In this document: positions 1 to 9,000 of the stretch, in pieces
Layout: every line of letters begins with the position of its first letter
How positions within the stretch are numbered: position 1 is the first letter of the stretch
The notes under the pieces: model-generated
The model's database searches: none
What the model was told of the DNA's origin: nothing
The model's input: only the letters and a program-made list of their open reading frames with translations
Position numbers and translations under genes: made by a program
Assembly (NCBI GenBank): GCA_047974855.1
Contig: JBKECT010000014.1
Location: forward strand, 1 to 64,000
Length of the DNA: 64,000 bases
Source: CAYNRG01 sp047974855
GTDB lineage: Bacteria; Bacillota_I; Bacilli_A; Erysipelotrichales; Erysipelotrichaceae
Reading direction: 5' to 3'

Positions 1-237
1 GAAGGATATGAAGAAGCGATGCAAGCATCCTATGAAACAGCAGTGGCGAATGGAAGTCTATTAAATTATGAAGGGTTTGAATATGCGTATTATACAAACA
101 TCTCTCAATACAACGAGCAACTGCAAGAGATGAGCGAAATGAGCTTAACAGAGCTCGTTGAAAGGTACGGGGAGTGTAAGGATCCATTATGGGAAATAGA
201 TGATAATTTAAGTATATTAAATCCAATAAACCAATAA
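1..237 (+). CDS. Unknown protein, C-terminal part only
   Basis: The frame is open at the first base and closes at a TAA, giving the last 78 residues of a protein whose start lies outside the window. The fragment is acidic, rich in Glu, Tyr and Asn, has no membrane segment and contains one Cys. I do not recognise a family. It is followed after 12 bp by a short lipoprotein frame with its own ribosome binding site, so the two may share a transcript. Confidence 0.5.
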   Translation, partial: EGYEEAMQASYETAVANGSLLNYEGFEYAYYTNISQYNEQLQEMSEMSLTELVERYGECKDPLWEIDDNLSILNPINQ

Positions 238-249
238 AGGAGTAAGAGA

Positions 250-390
250 ATGAAAAAATATGGATTAATCCTCCTACTGATGGTAGGAATGATGGGATGT
301 AGTAATACAACAGAAGAAGTCAAAGAAACAGTAGAAAGCAGAAAAAAGTTGATAAATAAAAAAGTTTGTTTTCAGGATTTTTTTGAGTAG
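250..390 (+). pseudogene. Stunted lipoprotein, probable gene remnant
   Basis: A good AAAGGAG site precedes this ATG. The 46 residues begin with a lipoprotein signal peptide: Lys-Lys, a Leu/Met-rich core, and the lipobox Met-Met-Gly-Cys with Cys at residue 17. The mature part is only 30 residues and ends in a Lys- and Phe-rich stretch that does not look like a folded domain. About 200 bp without a gene follow. The signal peptide resembles those of the three small lipoproteins at 44.6-46.7 kb. I infer a truncated member of a small-lipoprotein family; a genuine very short lipoprotein is the alternative. Confidence 0.45.
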
Positions 391-534
391 CCTAAATGCT
401 TCTTAGTTACGGGCTTGGCATTATTGCATCTTTCTTTTTGGTTTATAACTAGTGGATGATGAAAATCCTTTTTTATTTTAGTTGAATGACTTAATTTCAT
501 AATATACAAACTATGATTATAAACTTGGTTATGG

Positions 535-563
535 TTGCAATCATGCAACTAAATTTGTATAAT
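535..563 (+). promoter_or_regulatory. Promoter of the DivIC-like gene
   Basis: TTGCAA at 535-540 and TATAAT at 558-563 are separated by 17 bp. The -35 box forms one arm of a short dyad (TTGCA, 4 nt, TGCAA; 535-548). Confidence 0.7.
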
Positions 564-588
564 AAGAAGACAGACAGGAGGGAAATAA

Positions 589-933
589 ATGGCAAAGAAA
601 AAAGTGCAGGGTGCAACAATTGTGCGAAAGAAAAAAATTCGGACAAGAAGAAAAATGACGCCATTTGTAAGATTCCTTTGTTTCGGGGTGTTAGCATTCT
701 CGGCGTGGTTATTGTATGGGGTGATACAAGAGTTTCAAACCACAGCACAGCTTCAGCGAAACTTAGCGGAAGCTAAAGAAAAATTAGAGGAAGTGCAGGA
801 TGAAAACGAGTATTTAATAGCCCAAAAAGATAAATTACAAGACCCAAACTATGTTCAAAGTTACGCTCGTAGTAACTATATGTTGACCAAAGAGGGGGAA
901 CAGATATTCTATCTTCCTTCAGTAGATAAGTAA
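589..933 (+). CDS. divIC: DivIC/FtsL-like septum formation initiator
   Basis: The 114-residue protein has a very basic cytoplasmic N-terminus (residues 1-24), one membrane span (about 27-46), an extracytoplasmic coiled coil (about 50-85), and a C-terminal motif of the DivIC/FtsB family in which a Tyr-Ala-Arg segment precedes a short Glu-Gly-Glu strand. This is the architecture of the bitopic divisome protein that pairs with FtsL and DivIB at the septum. The length is typical. The start follows a GGAGG site 7 bp upstream, and a promoter lies just before it. It is monocistronic here. Assignment to DivIC rather than FtsL rests on the family motif and is good but not certain. Confidence 0.8.
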   Translation: MAKKKVQGATIVRKKKIRTRRKMTPFVRFLCFGVLAFSAWLLYGVIQEFQTTAQLQRNLAEAKEKLEEVQDENEYLIAQKDKLQDPNYVQSYARSNYMLTKEGEQIFYLPSVDK

Positions 934-960
934 GCGGTAAACAGTATCGCTTTTTTTGTT
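932..960 (+). terminator. Weak intrinsic terminator after divIC
   Basis: AAGCG and CGCTT can pair across an 11-nt loop and are followed by a run of seven T. Confidence 0.45.
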
Positions 961-1011
961 GGCTAAGCAAAAAGAAATTTAATTACAAAAATATAAAAAA
1001 TACTAAAAATC

Positions 1012-1061
1012 TTGCAATTCAAATACATAAATGATATGATATGCGTATGAAAGCGCTTAGC
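1012..1061 (+). promoter_or_regulatory. Strong promoter with cre-like site for the PTS/MurQ/PL8 operon
   Basis: TTGCAA (1012-1017), a 17-bp spacer and TATGAT (1035-1040) preceded by TGA form an extended -10 promoter. Directly downstream, at about the expected start of transcription, TGAAAGCGCTTAGC (1048-1061) keeps the central half of the catabolite-responsive-element consensus but not its last two bases. A CcpA site here would repress the operon when preferred sugars are present. The untranslated leader is about 80 nt and holds an extra AGGAGG at 1064-1069 with no convincing leader peptide. Confidence 0.65.
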
Positions 1062-1129
1062 ATAGGAGGTGAACTGCTCAGTTTTAGCTGTATTAAAAAA
1101 GCATATTATTAAATAAGGAGGAAAATAAA

Positions 1130-1930
1130 ATGCAAGAAGTATTATCAATTGGCACTATTGTTTTATTATCACTGTACGTAGCTATAGGTGTACTTGACCA
1201 AATTTCTATTCAAATCGGGATATATACACCATTATTTGCTGCAACAGTGACAGGATTGTTATTGGGTGATTTACAAACAGGATTAATTATAGGAGCAACA
1301 CTTCAATTAATGACTTTGGGAGTTGCGACCTATGGAGGAGCATCTATTCCAGATTATTTATCTGGAGCGGTTATGGGAACAGCCTATGCCATTATTTCAG
1401 GGCAAGGAGCAGAATATGGAATTGCGTTAGCAGTACCAATTGGTCTATTGTTAATGCAGTTAGATATTTTGGGAAGAATGACGAATACATTTTTCCAACA
1501 TATGGCAGACAAGCAAGCTGAAAAAGGAAATGCAAACGGCGTAGAATTGGCAAATATTTTAGGGATGATTCCTTGGATTCTTTCAAGAGTAATTCCTGTG
1601 TTTATTGGACTTGTATTTGGGGAAGCAGTTGTCACAGCGATTAACTCAAACATTCCAGCATGGTTCATGTCGGGATTAAAAGTTGCAGGAGCAATTTTGC
1701 CAGCTATGGGGATTGCAATTCTTATGCGTTATTTACCACTTAAAAAATACTATCCATATTTCATCATTGGATTTGTGCTATTAGCTTACGGTTCAAGTAT
1801 TTTCTCTGTTCTTGCAGTAGCATTGATCGGATTTGCATTCGCTGCATTACACATTGAGAGAGTAAGTCGTAATGGAGGATCTACTAACAACAATGTTGCA
1901 GTAGAAGAGGAGGTAGAAATCGATGGCTAA
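1130..1930 (+). CDS. PTS mannose/fructose/sorbose-family IIC component
   Basis: This 266-residue, very hydrophobic protein is the substrate-translocating IIC subunit of a mannose-class phosphotransferase system. It has the family's typical early Asp-Gln segment, Gly-rich loop with Gly-Gly-Ala-Ser-Ile-Pro, and several membrane spans. Together with IID it forms the channel through which the sugar enters. It opens an operon and overlaps the IID gene by 8 bp. The acidic, Asn-rich C-terminal tail (last 20 residues) is cytoplasmic. The sugar cannot be read from sequence; neighbours (MurQ, PL8 lyase) point to an amino sugar or oligosaccharide. Confidence 0.92.
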   Translation: MQEVLSIGTIVLLSLYVAIGVLDQISIQIGIYTPLFAATVTGLLLGDLQTGLIIGATLQLMTLGVATYGGASIPDYLSGAVMGTAYAIISGQGAEYGIALAVPIGLLLMQLDILGRMTNTFFQHMADKQAEKGNANGVELANILGMIPWILSRVIPVFIGLVFGEAVVTAINSNIPAWFMSGLKVAGAILPAMGIAILMRYLPLKKYYPYFIIGFVLLAYGSSIFSVLAVALIGFAFAALHIERVSRNGGSTNNNVAVEEEVEIDG

Positions 1931-2741
1931 CAAAATATCAAAGAGCACGATGAACAAAGTGTTTGTCAGAAACCTTTTTGGATTACAATGGGGTTGGAAC
2001 TATGAAAAAATGCAAGGTCTAGGGTATTCATTTGTAATGATGCCTGTATTAAAAAAACTGTATGGTGATGATAGAGAAAAAATGAAGAAAGCTTTAAAAA
2101 CACACCTTTCTTACTTCAATACAACGCCTGCAATGTCACATTTAATTGTAGGAGCAAATATCGCTTTAGAAGAAGAGTTTGGGGTTGATGCAGAACAAGC
2201 GGTATCTGGATTAAAAACAGGACTTATGGGTCCATTCGCAGGGGTTGGAGATACTATCTTTATTGCAATTTATCGTACAATCGTATTCTCAATTGCAGCA
2301 TATCTTGCTCTTGAAGGAAACCCAATCGGATTAATTATTCCGATTTTAGCAACATTAGCTGTCATTGCTGTACGTTATAACTTTTTATACATGGGGTATG
2401 AACAAGGTAAAAAATTAGCAACAGCATTCGCAGATAAAATTGCACCAATTACTGAAGGAGCTTCAATTTTAGGACTAACTGTGGTTGGTGGATTAATTCC
2501 ATCCGTTATCAAATACACAACAGATTTAACATTTAACGTAGGTGAAGTATCATTATCACTTCAAGAAATGTTAGATCGCATCATGCCTGCACTACTTCCA
2601 CTTGGAATTGTAATGTTGTCCTATTGGTTATTAGGTAAGAAAAAAATTAACTCAACAAAATTAATTTTTATTTTGATTGGGTTAGGTATGATTTTAGGAA
2701 ACTTACAATCAATGATTAATTGGGTTGTTGCATTATTTTAA
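1923..2741 (+). CDS. PTS mannose/fructose/sorbose-family IID component
   Basis: At 272 residues this is a full-length IID subunit. Near the N-terminus it has the Gln-Trp-Gly-Trp-Asn-Tyr-Glu and Met-Gln-Gly-Leu-Gly segments that mark the family. A His-Leu-Ser-Tyr-Phe-Asn-Thr segment, a Gly-Pro-Phe-Ala-Gly-Val-Gly-Asp loop and C-terminal membrane spans follow. IID pairs with IIC in the membrane. The gene starts inside the end of the IIC gene, indicating translational coupling, and is followed 25 bp later by IIB. Confidence 0.93.
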   Translation: MANKISKSTMNKVFVRNLFGLQWGWNYEKMQGLGYSFVMMPVLKKLYGDDREKMKKALKTHLSYFNTTPAMSHLIVGANIALEEEFGVDAEQAVSGLKTGLMGPFAGVGDTIFIAIYRTIVFSIAAYLALEGNPIGLIIPILATLAVIAVRYNFLYMGYEQGKKLATAFADKIAPITEGASILGLTVVGGLIPSVIKYTTDLTFNVGEVSLSLQEMLDRIMPALLPLGIVMLSYWLLGKKKINSTKLIFILIGLGMILGNLQSMINWVVALF

Positions 2742-2766
2742 TAAATAGGTAAGAGGAGGAATATTG

Positions 2767-3249
2767 ATGACAATAGTACATACAAGAGTTGATGAAAGAC
2801 TAATTCATGGTCAAGTTGCGATGGTGTGGACAAACACTGTTGGAGCTACAAGAATTGCGGTAGTTAACGATGAAGCTGTAAAAGATGAAATGATTATTGC
2901 AGCATTAAAGATTGCGAAGCCGGCTGGTGTGAAGTTATCGATTTTATCAAAAGAAAGAGCCATTGCTAAATTTAATGCCGGAGAGTTTAACGATGATAAA
3001 GTATTCCTTATCACTAAAAATATTGCAGATGCACTTTATTTAGTGAAAAATGGTTTGTCAGAATTGAAAGAAGTTAATGTTGGAAATGTTGCGAAACGAG
3101 AAGGTGCTGTTTCAATTAAACAGTCTGTTCACGTTACGGATCAAGATATTAAGGATCTTCATGAAATGATTGAAAATGGAGTGAAAGTAACCGCACAAAT
3201 GGTTCCTAATGAATCAGATCAGTCCATTGTAACCTATTTGCCTAAATAA
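2767..3249 (+). CDS. PTS mannose/fructose/sorbose-family IIB component
   Basis: The 160-residue cytosolic subunit carries the phosphate from IIA to the incoming sugar. The N-terminal Arg-Val-Asp-Glu-Arg-Leu-Ile-His-Gly-Gln motif places the phosphorylated His at residue 14. I chose the ATG at 2767 over the TTG just before it because AGGAGGA ends 6 bp upstream. Length and C-terminal region are normal for the family. It sits between IID and the regulator in the same operon. Confidence 0.93.
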   Translation: MTIVHTRVDERLIHGQVAMVWTNTVGATRIAVVNDEAVKDEMIIAALKIAKPAGVKLSILSKERAIAKFNAGEFNDDKVFLITKNIADALYLVKNGLSELKEVNVGNVAKREGAVSIKQSVHVTDQDIKDLHEMIENGVKVTAQMVPNESDQSIVTYLPK

Positions 3250-3270
3250 TAAGAAAGGAGTTGAGGTTTG

Positions 3271-4131
3271 ATGAATGCAAAACTAGAATTAAGAAATCAA
3301 TATAGTCTCTTTAGTAAAACAAATAAAAGGATTGCTGATTTTGTTTTAAGCCATCCTGAAAGATTTTTAAAGATGACAGCTGTTGATGTCGCACTAGAAA
3401 CTCAAACCTCATCTGCTTCTGTAGTAAGATTTGTTAAATCACTAGGATTTAGTGGGTTGGATGCATTTAAAATTGATTTAGCACGTTCAATAACGCAAAA
3501 AGAATCAAAAGATATAGATCCAATTATTTCAGAAAATGATGACATAGTTACTTTATGTGACCGGTTGAATTCGTTGGTAAGCAGTGCCCATGAGGATTTT
3601 TATTATCAACTAAATAAAACAGATTTAAAAAAATCAATCGAGTTACTGCAAAAAGCACGAAAAATTTATCTATTGGGAATTGGAGCATCATCACTTCCTG
3701 CTTACGATCTTTTTCATAAGCTTAAACGGATAGATTTGGATGCTTTTTTTTCATTCGATAGCCACATGACAGCTGAATTTTTTAGTTATTTAACAAAAGA
3801 TGATGTTGTGGTTGCTTTTTCATATAGTGGTAAAACAACAGAGGTTATTTATCCGGTTGAAATTGCAAAAGACAAAGGTGCTTCAATCATTTCTGTAACA
3901 AGAAATAAGGAGTCAAGATTAGGGGAGTTAGCAACCATAGCCTTGCGTGTCCCCAACAATGAACATTTAACTCGAGTTGGGGCGATTGCATCAAAGCATA
4001 CAAGTATGGTTGTTGCTGATTTACTATATTTAGGAGTTATTCAAAAAGATTTAAAATTAAATGAAAAGAAACTTTTAGAAACAAGCAAAGTAACATGGGG
4101 ATTGAAAATGAAAAGCGAGGAAGATGAATGA
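3271..4131 (+). CDS. RpiR/MurR-family transcriptional regulator
   Basis: About 286 residues: an N-terminal HTH_6 domain (roughly 1-75, with the Ala-Ser-Val-Val-Arg-Phe recognition helix) and a C-terminal SIS sugar-isomerase domain (roughly 105-270, including the Gly-Ile-Gly-Ala-Ser-Ser and Ser-Tyr-Ser-Gly-Lys-Thr phosphosugar loops). Such proteins sense a sugar phosphate and control the adjacent catabolic operon. Its 4-bp ATGA overlap with murQ suggests a MurR-like role sensing MurNAc-6-phosphate, or whichever phosphosugar this PTS delivers. The ATG at 3271 is preferred over the TTG at 3268 by its distance from AAAGGAG. Target sites were not identified. Confidence 0.85.
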   Translation: MNAKLELRNQYSLFSKTNKRIADFVLSHPERFLKMTAVDVALETQTSSASVVRFVKSLGFSGLDAFKIDLARSITQKESKDIDPIISENDDIVTLCDRLNSLVSSAHEDFYYQLNKTDLKKSIELLQKARKIYLLGIGASSLPAYDLFHKLKRIDLDAFFSFDSHMTAEFFSYLTKDDVVVAFSYSGKTTEVIYPVEIAKDKGASIISVTRNKESRLGELATIALRVPNNEHLTRVGAIASKHTSMVVADLLYLGVIQKDLKLNEKKLLETSKVTWGLKMKSEEDE

Positions 4132-5033
4132 TAAAGATTGATGGACTAGTGACAGAATCAAATAATGAAAGAACAAAAAATATTGATCAGTTAAGCACAG
4201 GTGATATGGTTAAATTGATTAATTCAGAAGACAAAAGAGTAGCGGAAGCAGTAGGAGAAGAAAGCGAAGCGATTGCAAAAGCGATTGATGGAGTTGCAGA
4301 AAGATTTAGCCAAGGTGGAAGAATTATCTACAGTGGCGCAGGGTCATCAGGGCGCATGGGAACATTGGATGCAGTAGAATTAACACCAACTTATAGTGTT
4401 CCACCAACACGTGCATTTGGACTTTTGGCTGGTGGAGAAAAGGCAATGTATGTTGCCGTAGAAGGTGCTGAAGATTCAAAAGAATTAGGAATTAAAGATC
4501 TTGTAAATATTAATTTAACAGAGAAAGATATTGTGATTGCAATTGCTGCAAGTGGGCGTACTCCATATGCAATAGGAGCATTGGAGTATGGGAATAAAAT
4601 TGGAGCGTTAACAATTTCAATCACATGTAATAAAGAAAGTGAAATGGCAAAGATAGCTAACATATCAATTGCCCCAATTGTTGGACCGGAAGTTATCACA
4701 GGTTCAACAAGAATGAAGGCGGGGACAGCACAAAAAATGGTAGTCAACATGATTTCAACAGGAGCTATGATTAAAATTGGGAAAGTGTATCAAAACTACA
4801 TGGTCCACGTTCAACCGACTAATGAAAAATTAGTGATTAGATCTATTGGGATTGTTGCAAATATAACAGGAATCAGCAAAGAAGAAGCAAAGAATTTATT
4901 TGAGCTTTCTGGGCATAATGTTGCAGTTGCAATCGTTATGCACGAAGCAAGTGTAAATAAAGAAGAAGCAGAAGAGGCGCTAGCGAAAACGGATGGAAAA
5001 GTTCGTGATGCAATCACTTCTATCAAAAAATGA
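4128..5033 (+). CDS. murQ: N-acetylmuramic acid 6-phosphate etherase
   Basis: The 301-residue protein matches MurQ along its length. It has the SIS loop Gly-Ala-Gly-Ser-Ser-Gly-Arg-Met-Gly (70-78), an acidic residue in Asp-Ala-Val-Glu (Glu84, corresponding to the catalytic Glu83 of the E. coli enzyme) and Glu-Gly-Ala-Glu-Asp (Glu115, corresponding to Glu114). MurQ splits the D-lactyl ether of MurNAc-6-phosphate to give GlcNAc-6-phosphate and lactate in the cytosol. The usual Ser-Glu-Cys before the Pro-Pro-Thr-Phe region is changed to Val-Glu-Leu-Thr here, a mild divergence. The gene overlaps both neighbours by ATGA, so it is translationally coupled to the regulator and the hydrolase. Confidence 0.88.
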   Translation: MIKIDGLVTESNNERTKNIDQLSTGDMVKLINSEDKRVAEAVGEESEAIAKAIDGVAERFSQGGRIIYSGAGSSGRMGTLDAVELTPTYSVPPTRAFGLLAGGEKAMYVAVEGAEDSKELGIKDLVNINLTEKDIVIAIAASGRTPYAIGALEYGNKIGALTISITCNKESEMAKIANISIAPIVGPEVITGSTRMKAGTAQKMVVNMISTGAMIKIGKVYQNYMVHVQPTNEKLVIRSIGIVANITGISKEEAKNLFELSGHNVAVAIVMHEASVNKEEAEEALAKTDGKVRDAITSIKK

Positions 5034-6001
5034 AATATCAAATCATAAAAGAAAAATTAGAGGGCTACATTGATGAAGGAATAATTCATGGTGTAGCATT
5101 TAGTTTTGTTAATAAGCAGATAATAGAAAAATATTGTCTTGGAGTAAATGGTGATGAGAAAAAGCCGATAAAAATAACGGACATACTCTATTTTGATATT
5201 GCATCACTAACTAAAGTCATAGGAACCACAACAAGGATAATGCAATTACTTGATGAAAAAGTAATTACATTAGAAAGAAAAATATCAGAATTTGTGCCAG
5301 GATTAAAGTTTCAAGATATCACCATTAAAGATTTATTACTACACTCAAGTGGATTGAGTGCAGACTTACAAGATAAGGAAAATTTAACTAAAGAAAATGT
5401 AATTGAAAGAATTAACCGAACCGTGTTGCAAGATGAATTGATTTATTCGGATCTCGGTTTTATTTTATTAGGCTTTATTATTGAAAAAATAGATGGAGTT
5501 AGTCTAGAAGATAGTTTTCAAAAACACATATTTAAAAAAATAAACATGAAGAGTACATCATATAAATTACAGGGTAATGTGGAGAATTATATTCCTACAG
5601 AAATTCAAGAATCAAGGGGGTGTATTCAAGGGATTGTGCATGACAGCAAAGCTTATCAAATTGGAATGATTGGGAGTGCAGGGCTTTTTTCAACACTGCA
5701 TGATGTTTCTTTATTTGCTCAAAGTGTATTGAAGGATGAATTAATACTAACGGAAGAAAGTAAACAACTCCTGCTCAAGACGATGTATAATCAGAGAACC
5801 ATTGGATGGGATAAGAAGTTTGGGAATAATGTTCTATATCATACAGGATTTACAGGGACATCAATCTGCTTGGATTTTAAAAAAGAAGAAGGGTTTATTC
5901 TTTTAACAAATAGAACTTTTCCAAAAAGAAAAGATGATTTCTTAGAAATTAGAAATGAGTTAGTTCAATTGTTTTTAGAAGAAAACGAGGAGATAAAATA
6001 A
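5030..6001 (+). CDS. Serine hydrolase of the beta-lactamase/PBP4* fold, AmiE (YbbE)-like
   Basis: The 323 residues hold the three active-site motifs of class C-type serine hydrolases: Ser59-Leu-Thr-Lys62 (SxxK), Tyr-Ser-Asp near residue 138, and His-Thr-Gly near 280. There is no signal peptide or membrane span, so the enzyme should be cytosolic. Murein-recycling operons of Bacillus include a related hydrolase, the N-acetylmuramyl-L-alanine amidase AmiE (YbbE), next to murQ and murR. A role in trimming a muropeptide-like or acylated import product is therefore an inference. It overlaps murQ by 4 bp and the lyase by 1 bp. Confidence 0.75.
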   Translation: MKYQIIKEKLEGYIDEGIIHGVAFSFVNKQIIEKYCLGVNGDEKKPIKITDILYFDIASLTKVIGTTTRIMQLLDEKVITLERKISEFVPGLKFQDITIKDLLLHSSGLSADLQDKENLTKENVIERINRTVLQDELIYSDLGFILLGFIIEKIDGVSLEDSFQKHIFKKINMKSTSYKLQGNVENYIPTEIQESRGCIQGIVHDSKAYQIGMIGSAGLFSTLHDVSLFAQSVLKDELILTEESKQLLLKTMYNQRTIGWDKKFGNNVLYHTGFTGTSICLDFKKEEGFILLTNRTFPKRKDDFLEIRNELVQLFLEENEEIK

Positions 6002-9000
6002 TGAGCATAAAAAAAATAATAAAAATATCCCTTGCAGTGGGGATGATGGCGGCGATAGTACCAACAAGCAACAGGCAAAGTTTGGTCTATGCAACAGAAG
6101 CGGATGGAAATTATATATTAAATGGAGGGTTTGAAAATACTGAAAGCTCTCCTGAAGTACCTAATGGTCCATCAGGAACATGGTGGAATACAGATCTTTG
6201 GGTGAATGACCTTAAGCCTGTTTCTTGGGATTTTCAATTGTATCCAGCAAGTGAGGGAAAAGAATATTATCAAGCGGAATTAATCAATTCCGAAATCAAA
6301 GAGGGAAATTTAGCAGTTAAGGTCACAAAAAGTGGTGGGGAAGCAAATTCTCAAGCTTTTTTCAAACAAATGAGAACAGCGATAGAGCCGAATAAAGTGT
6401 ATGATGTGAGCTTTTGGGTTAAAACAGAAAACTTGTCTGACAACCAGTATAGTTTGACTATAGCTCAGAGAAATAGTGGAGGAACAGAAATTAGTTCAGC
6501 TGCAAAAATAATCTATGGATTAACACACGATGAATGGACTTTTGTCACCACTAGCTTTTCAACAACAGCAACAACGACACAATATGATTTAGTATTTAAA
6601 ATTTTGAATGGAGCGACGGGTACTTTTTATTTAGATGATATACAGGTGAAGGAAAATATTCCGCCCGTATCAGAATTAGAATCTATTTCAATTGTTGCGG
6701 CTACAACGGAATTAAAAAAAGGGGAGGGATTACAACTTTCAGTTCAAGCCTATCCCAGTGATGCAACTTTACCTGGATGTGTTTGGAGTTCAACCGATGA
6801 ATCTGTTGCAAGTGTAAATGATACTGGACGACTAACGGCACTTCAAATAGGTAAAATGACAGTTCAAGTAAACTGTGGAGAATTTAATGCCGAAACAGAA
6901 TTTACAGTAGTTCAAGGAGATGTTCAAGACAGTAATAATATTTTAAGCAATGGAGGATTTGAGGAAGAGGAACAATCTCCAGATGTCCCTAATGGACCAT
7001 CAGGAACATGGTGGAATACAGATCTTTGGAGTGACAATAAAAAAGCAGTATCATGGGATTTTCAAAGATGGAATATCAGTCAACCGAACCAAAATTTTAA
7101 TGCAACATTAGATGAATCTACAATGGTAGAAGGGAATCAATCGGTTAAGCTGACAGTGATCCAAAGTAACAGCACGACTCAAGCCTTTTTAAAACAAATT
7201 AATGTTGCGGTGGACGCTAATACGTACTATGATTTGTTGGCGTCAACAAAACTAGAATCATTATCTGGTACAGCTGCAATTATGAGAATTGAAGAATATA
7301 CAGCAAGTGGGTCAAAAGTAGCGACAACAGATTATTCACTTGGTAAGGGAACAAGTCAGTGGGAAGAACAAATACAATACTTTAAGACAAGAAGTAACAC
7401 AGCAAAAATTAATTTGATTTTTGTAATCCCAGCATCAACAACAGGCTCTGTATGGGTGGATAATGTTTATCTAGGCAAAAAAGATATTAGCCTTAAAGAA
7501 ATTACATTAGATGAAACAAGAGTAGTTTTAAGCAATGGAGAAACAAAAGTATTAACAGCAACTTTAAATCCAACTTATACGGATGAGATAGATTTAATAT
7601 GGGAAAGCGATAATAGCTCAGTTGCGATTGTTGATGAACAAGGAAAGATTACAGCACTAGCGCCAGGAACAGCACAAATTTCTGTAAGATCAGAAACAAA
7701 TGAAGAAATCCAAGCACACAGTTCTGTCAAGGTGGTGGATGGTGAGATTTTGGTTGAAGAAATAGAAATTATTGGTGGAGACATTTTATTAGAAGAAGGA
7801 AGCAAACGATTTGTAGACTATAATTTATGGCCTTCAACAGCTGTTAATTTAGATTTAGATTTGATTTGGTCATCAAGTGATAATAACATATTTAAAGTTG
7901 ACAGCATTAGTGGTCGTATAGAAGCAGTTGGTGTTGGACAAGGAATCCTTTCATTAACGTCGGCAGATAACAGCTCAGTGACCACTTCAATTGTGGTTAG
8001 AGTTGGTAAAGATGAAACATCGAGTGACTATAGCTTAATGAAAGAGCGCTGGTTACTACGCATTGTCGGAGATGAGAATTTAAACTTAGATAATGAGTAC
8101 ATTGCCGATTATGTGAGTGAACTGTCAGCAGAAGCTCAGTCTTTGTGGGACGCAATGGATAAATCGGAAAATAGAGCAACGTTATGGACTCTTCAAGTTG
8201 GTGATACTTCATCGGCAGACATTACAACACAGTTTACAAAAATAAACACACTTGCTTTAGCGTTTGGGACTAAGGGATCGGCGCTAGAGGGGAATAGAGA
8301 ATTATATTTTGATATTTTAGAAGCCATTGAATTCATGGTAACAGAAAAAAAGTATAACGGGATTACAGGAACTAGTAATTGGTGGGACTGCCAAATTGGA
8401 GCTGCTCAACAATTTACAGATACGTTAATGATTTTATCTGATTACATGACTTATGAAGAAATAAAAGTATATGCAGATTGTATTGGAGGTTATGCGAGTA
8501 ATCCGGCAATACAGTGGCCAGGAATAACAGCTACTGGAGCAAACAGAACGGACATAGGGATTTCAGTATTAGGAACAGCCATTCTTTTAGAAGATGATGC
8601 GAAAATGGACTTAGTGGCTGAAAAAATACCTCAAGTATTTCAATTGGTGACCTCTGGAGATGGACTTTACTTAGATGGATCGCTTGTGCAACATACCATT
8701 TATGCTTATTCTGGAAGTTATGGAAACGAGCTAATGAAAGGTATTGGAAGAATCCTATCGACAACTGAGGGGACGGAATGGGAATTCACAAATGCATCGA
8801 TCGAGAATGTATATAAGACAATTAGTGAGGGTTATATCCCGTTAATGCAAGATGGACGCATGATGTCTATGGTGAGCGGAAGAAGTATTTCACGAGCACC
8901 AGGGACAAATAAGTTTTCTACAGAGTATTCTGCAGGACAAGAAACTATTGCCAACATCATGGTTATTTCGAACTTTGCACCCGAGGAATATGCAGATGAA

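Noticed and set aside
513..776. Alternative frame of 87 codons overlapping divIC
   Set aside because: It starts before the promoter, lacks a ribosome binding site and overlaps a clear family member in another frame.
1064..1117. Leader peptide after the AGGAGG in the operon leader
   Set aside because: The only possible start is a GTG fused to the Shine-Dalgarno itself, leaving no spacing; the 15-codon product has no regulatory codon run.
4391..4750. Minus-strand open frame within murQ
   Set aside because: Antisense shadow of a well-supported gene.
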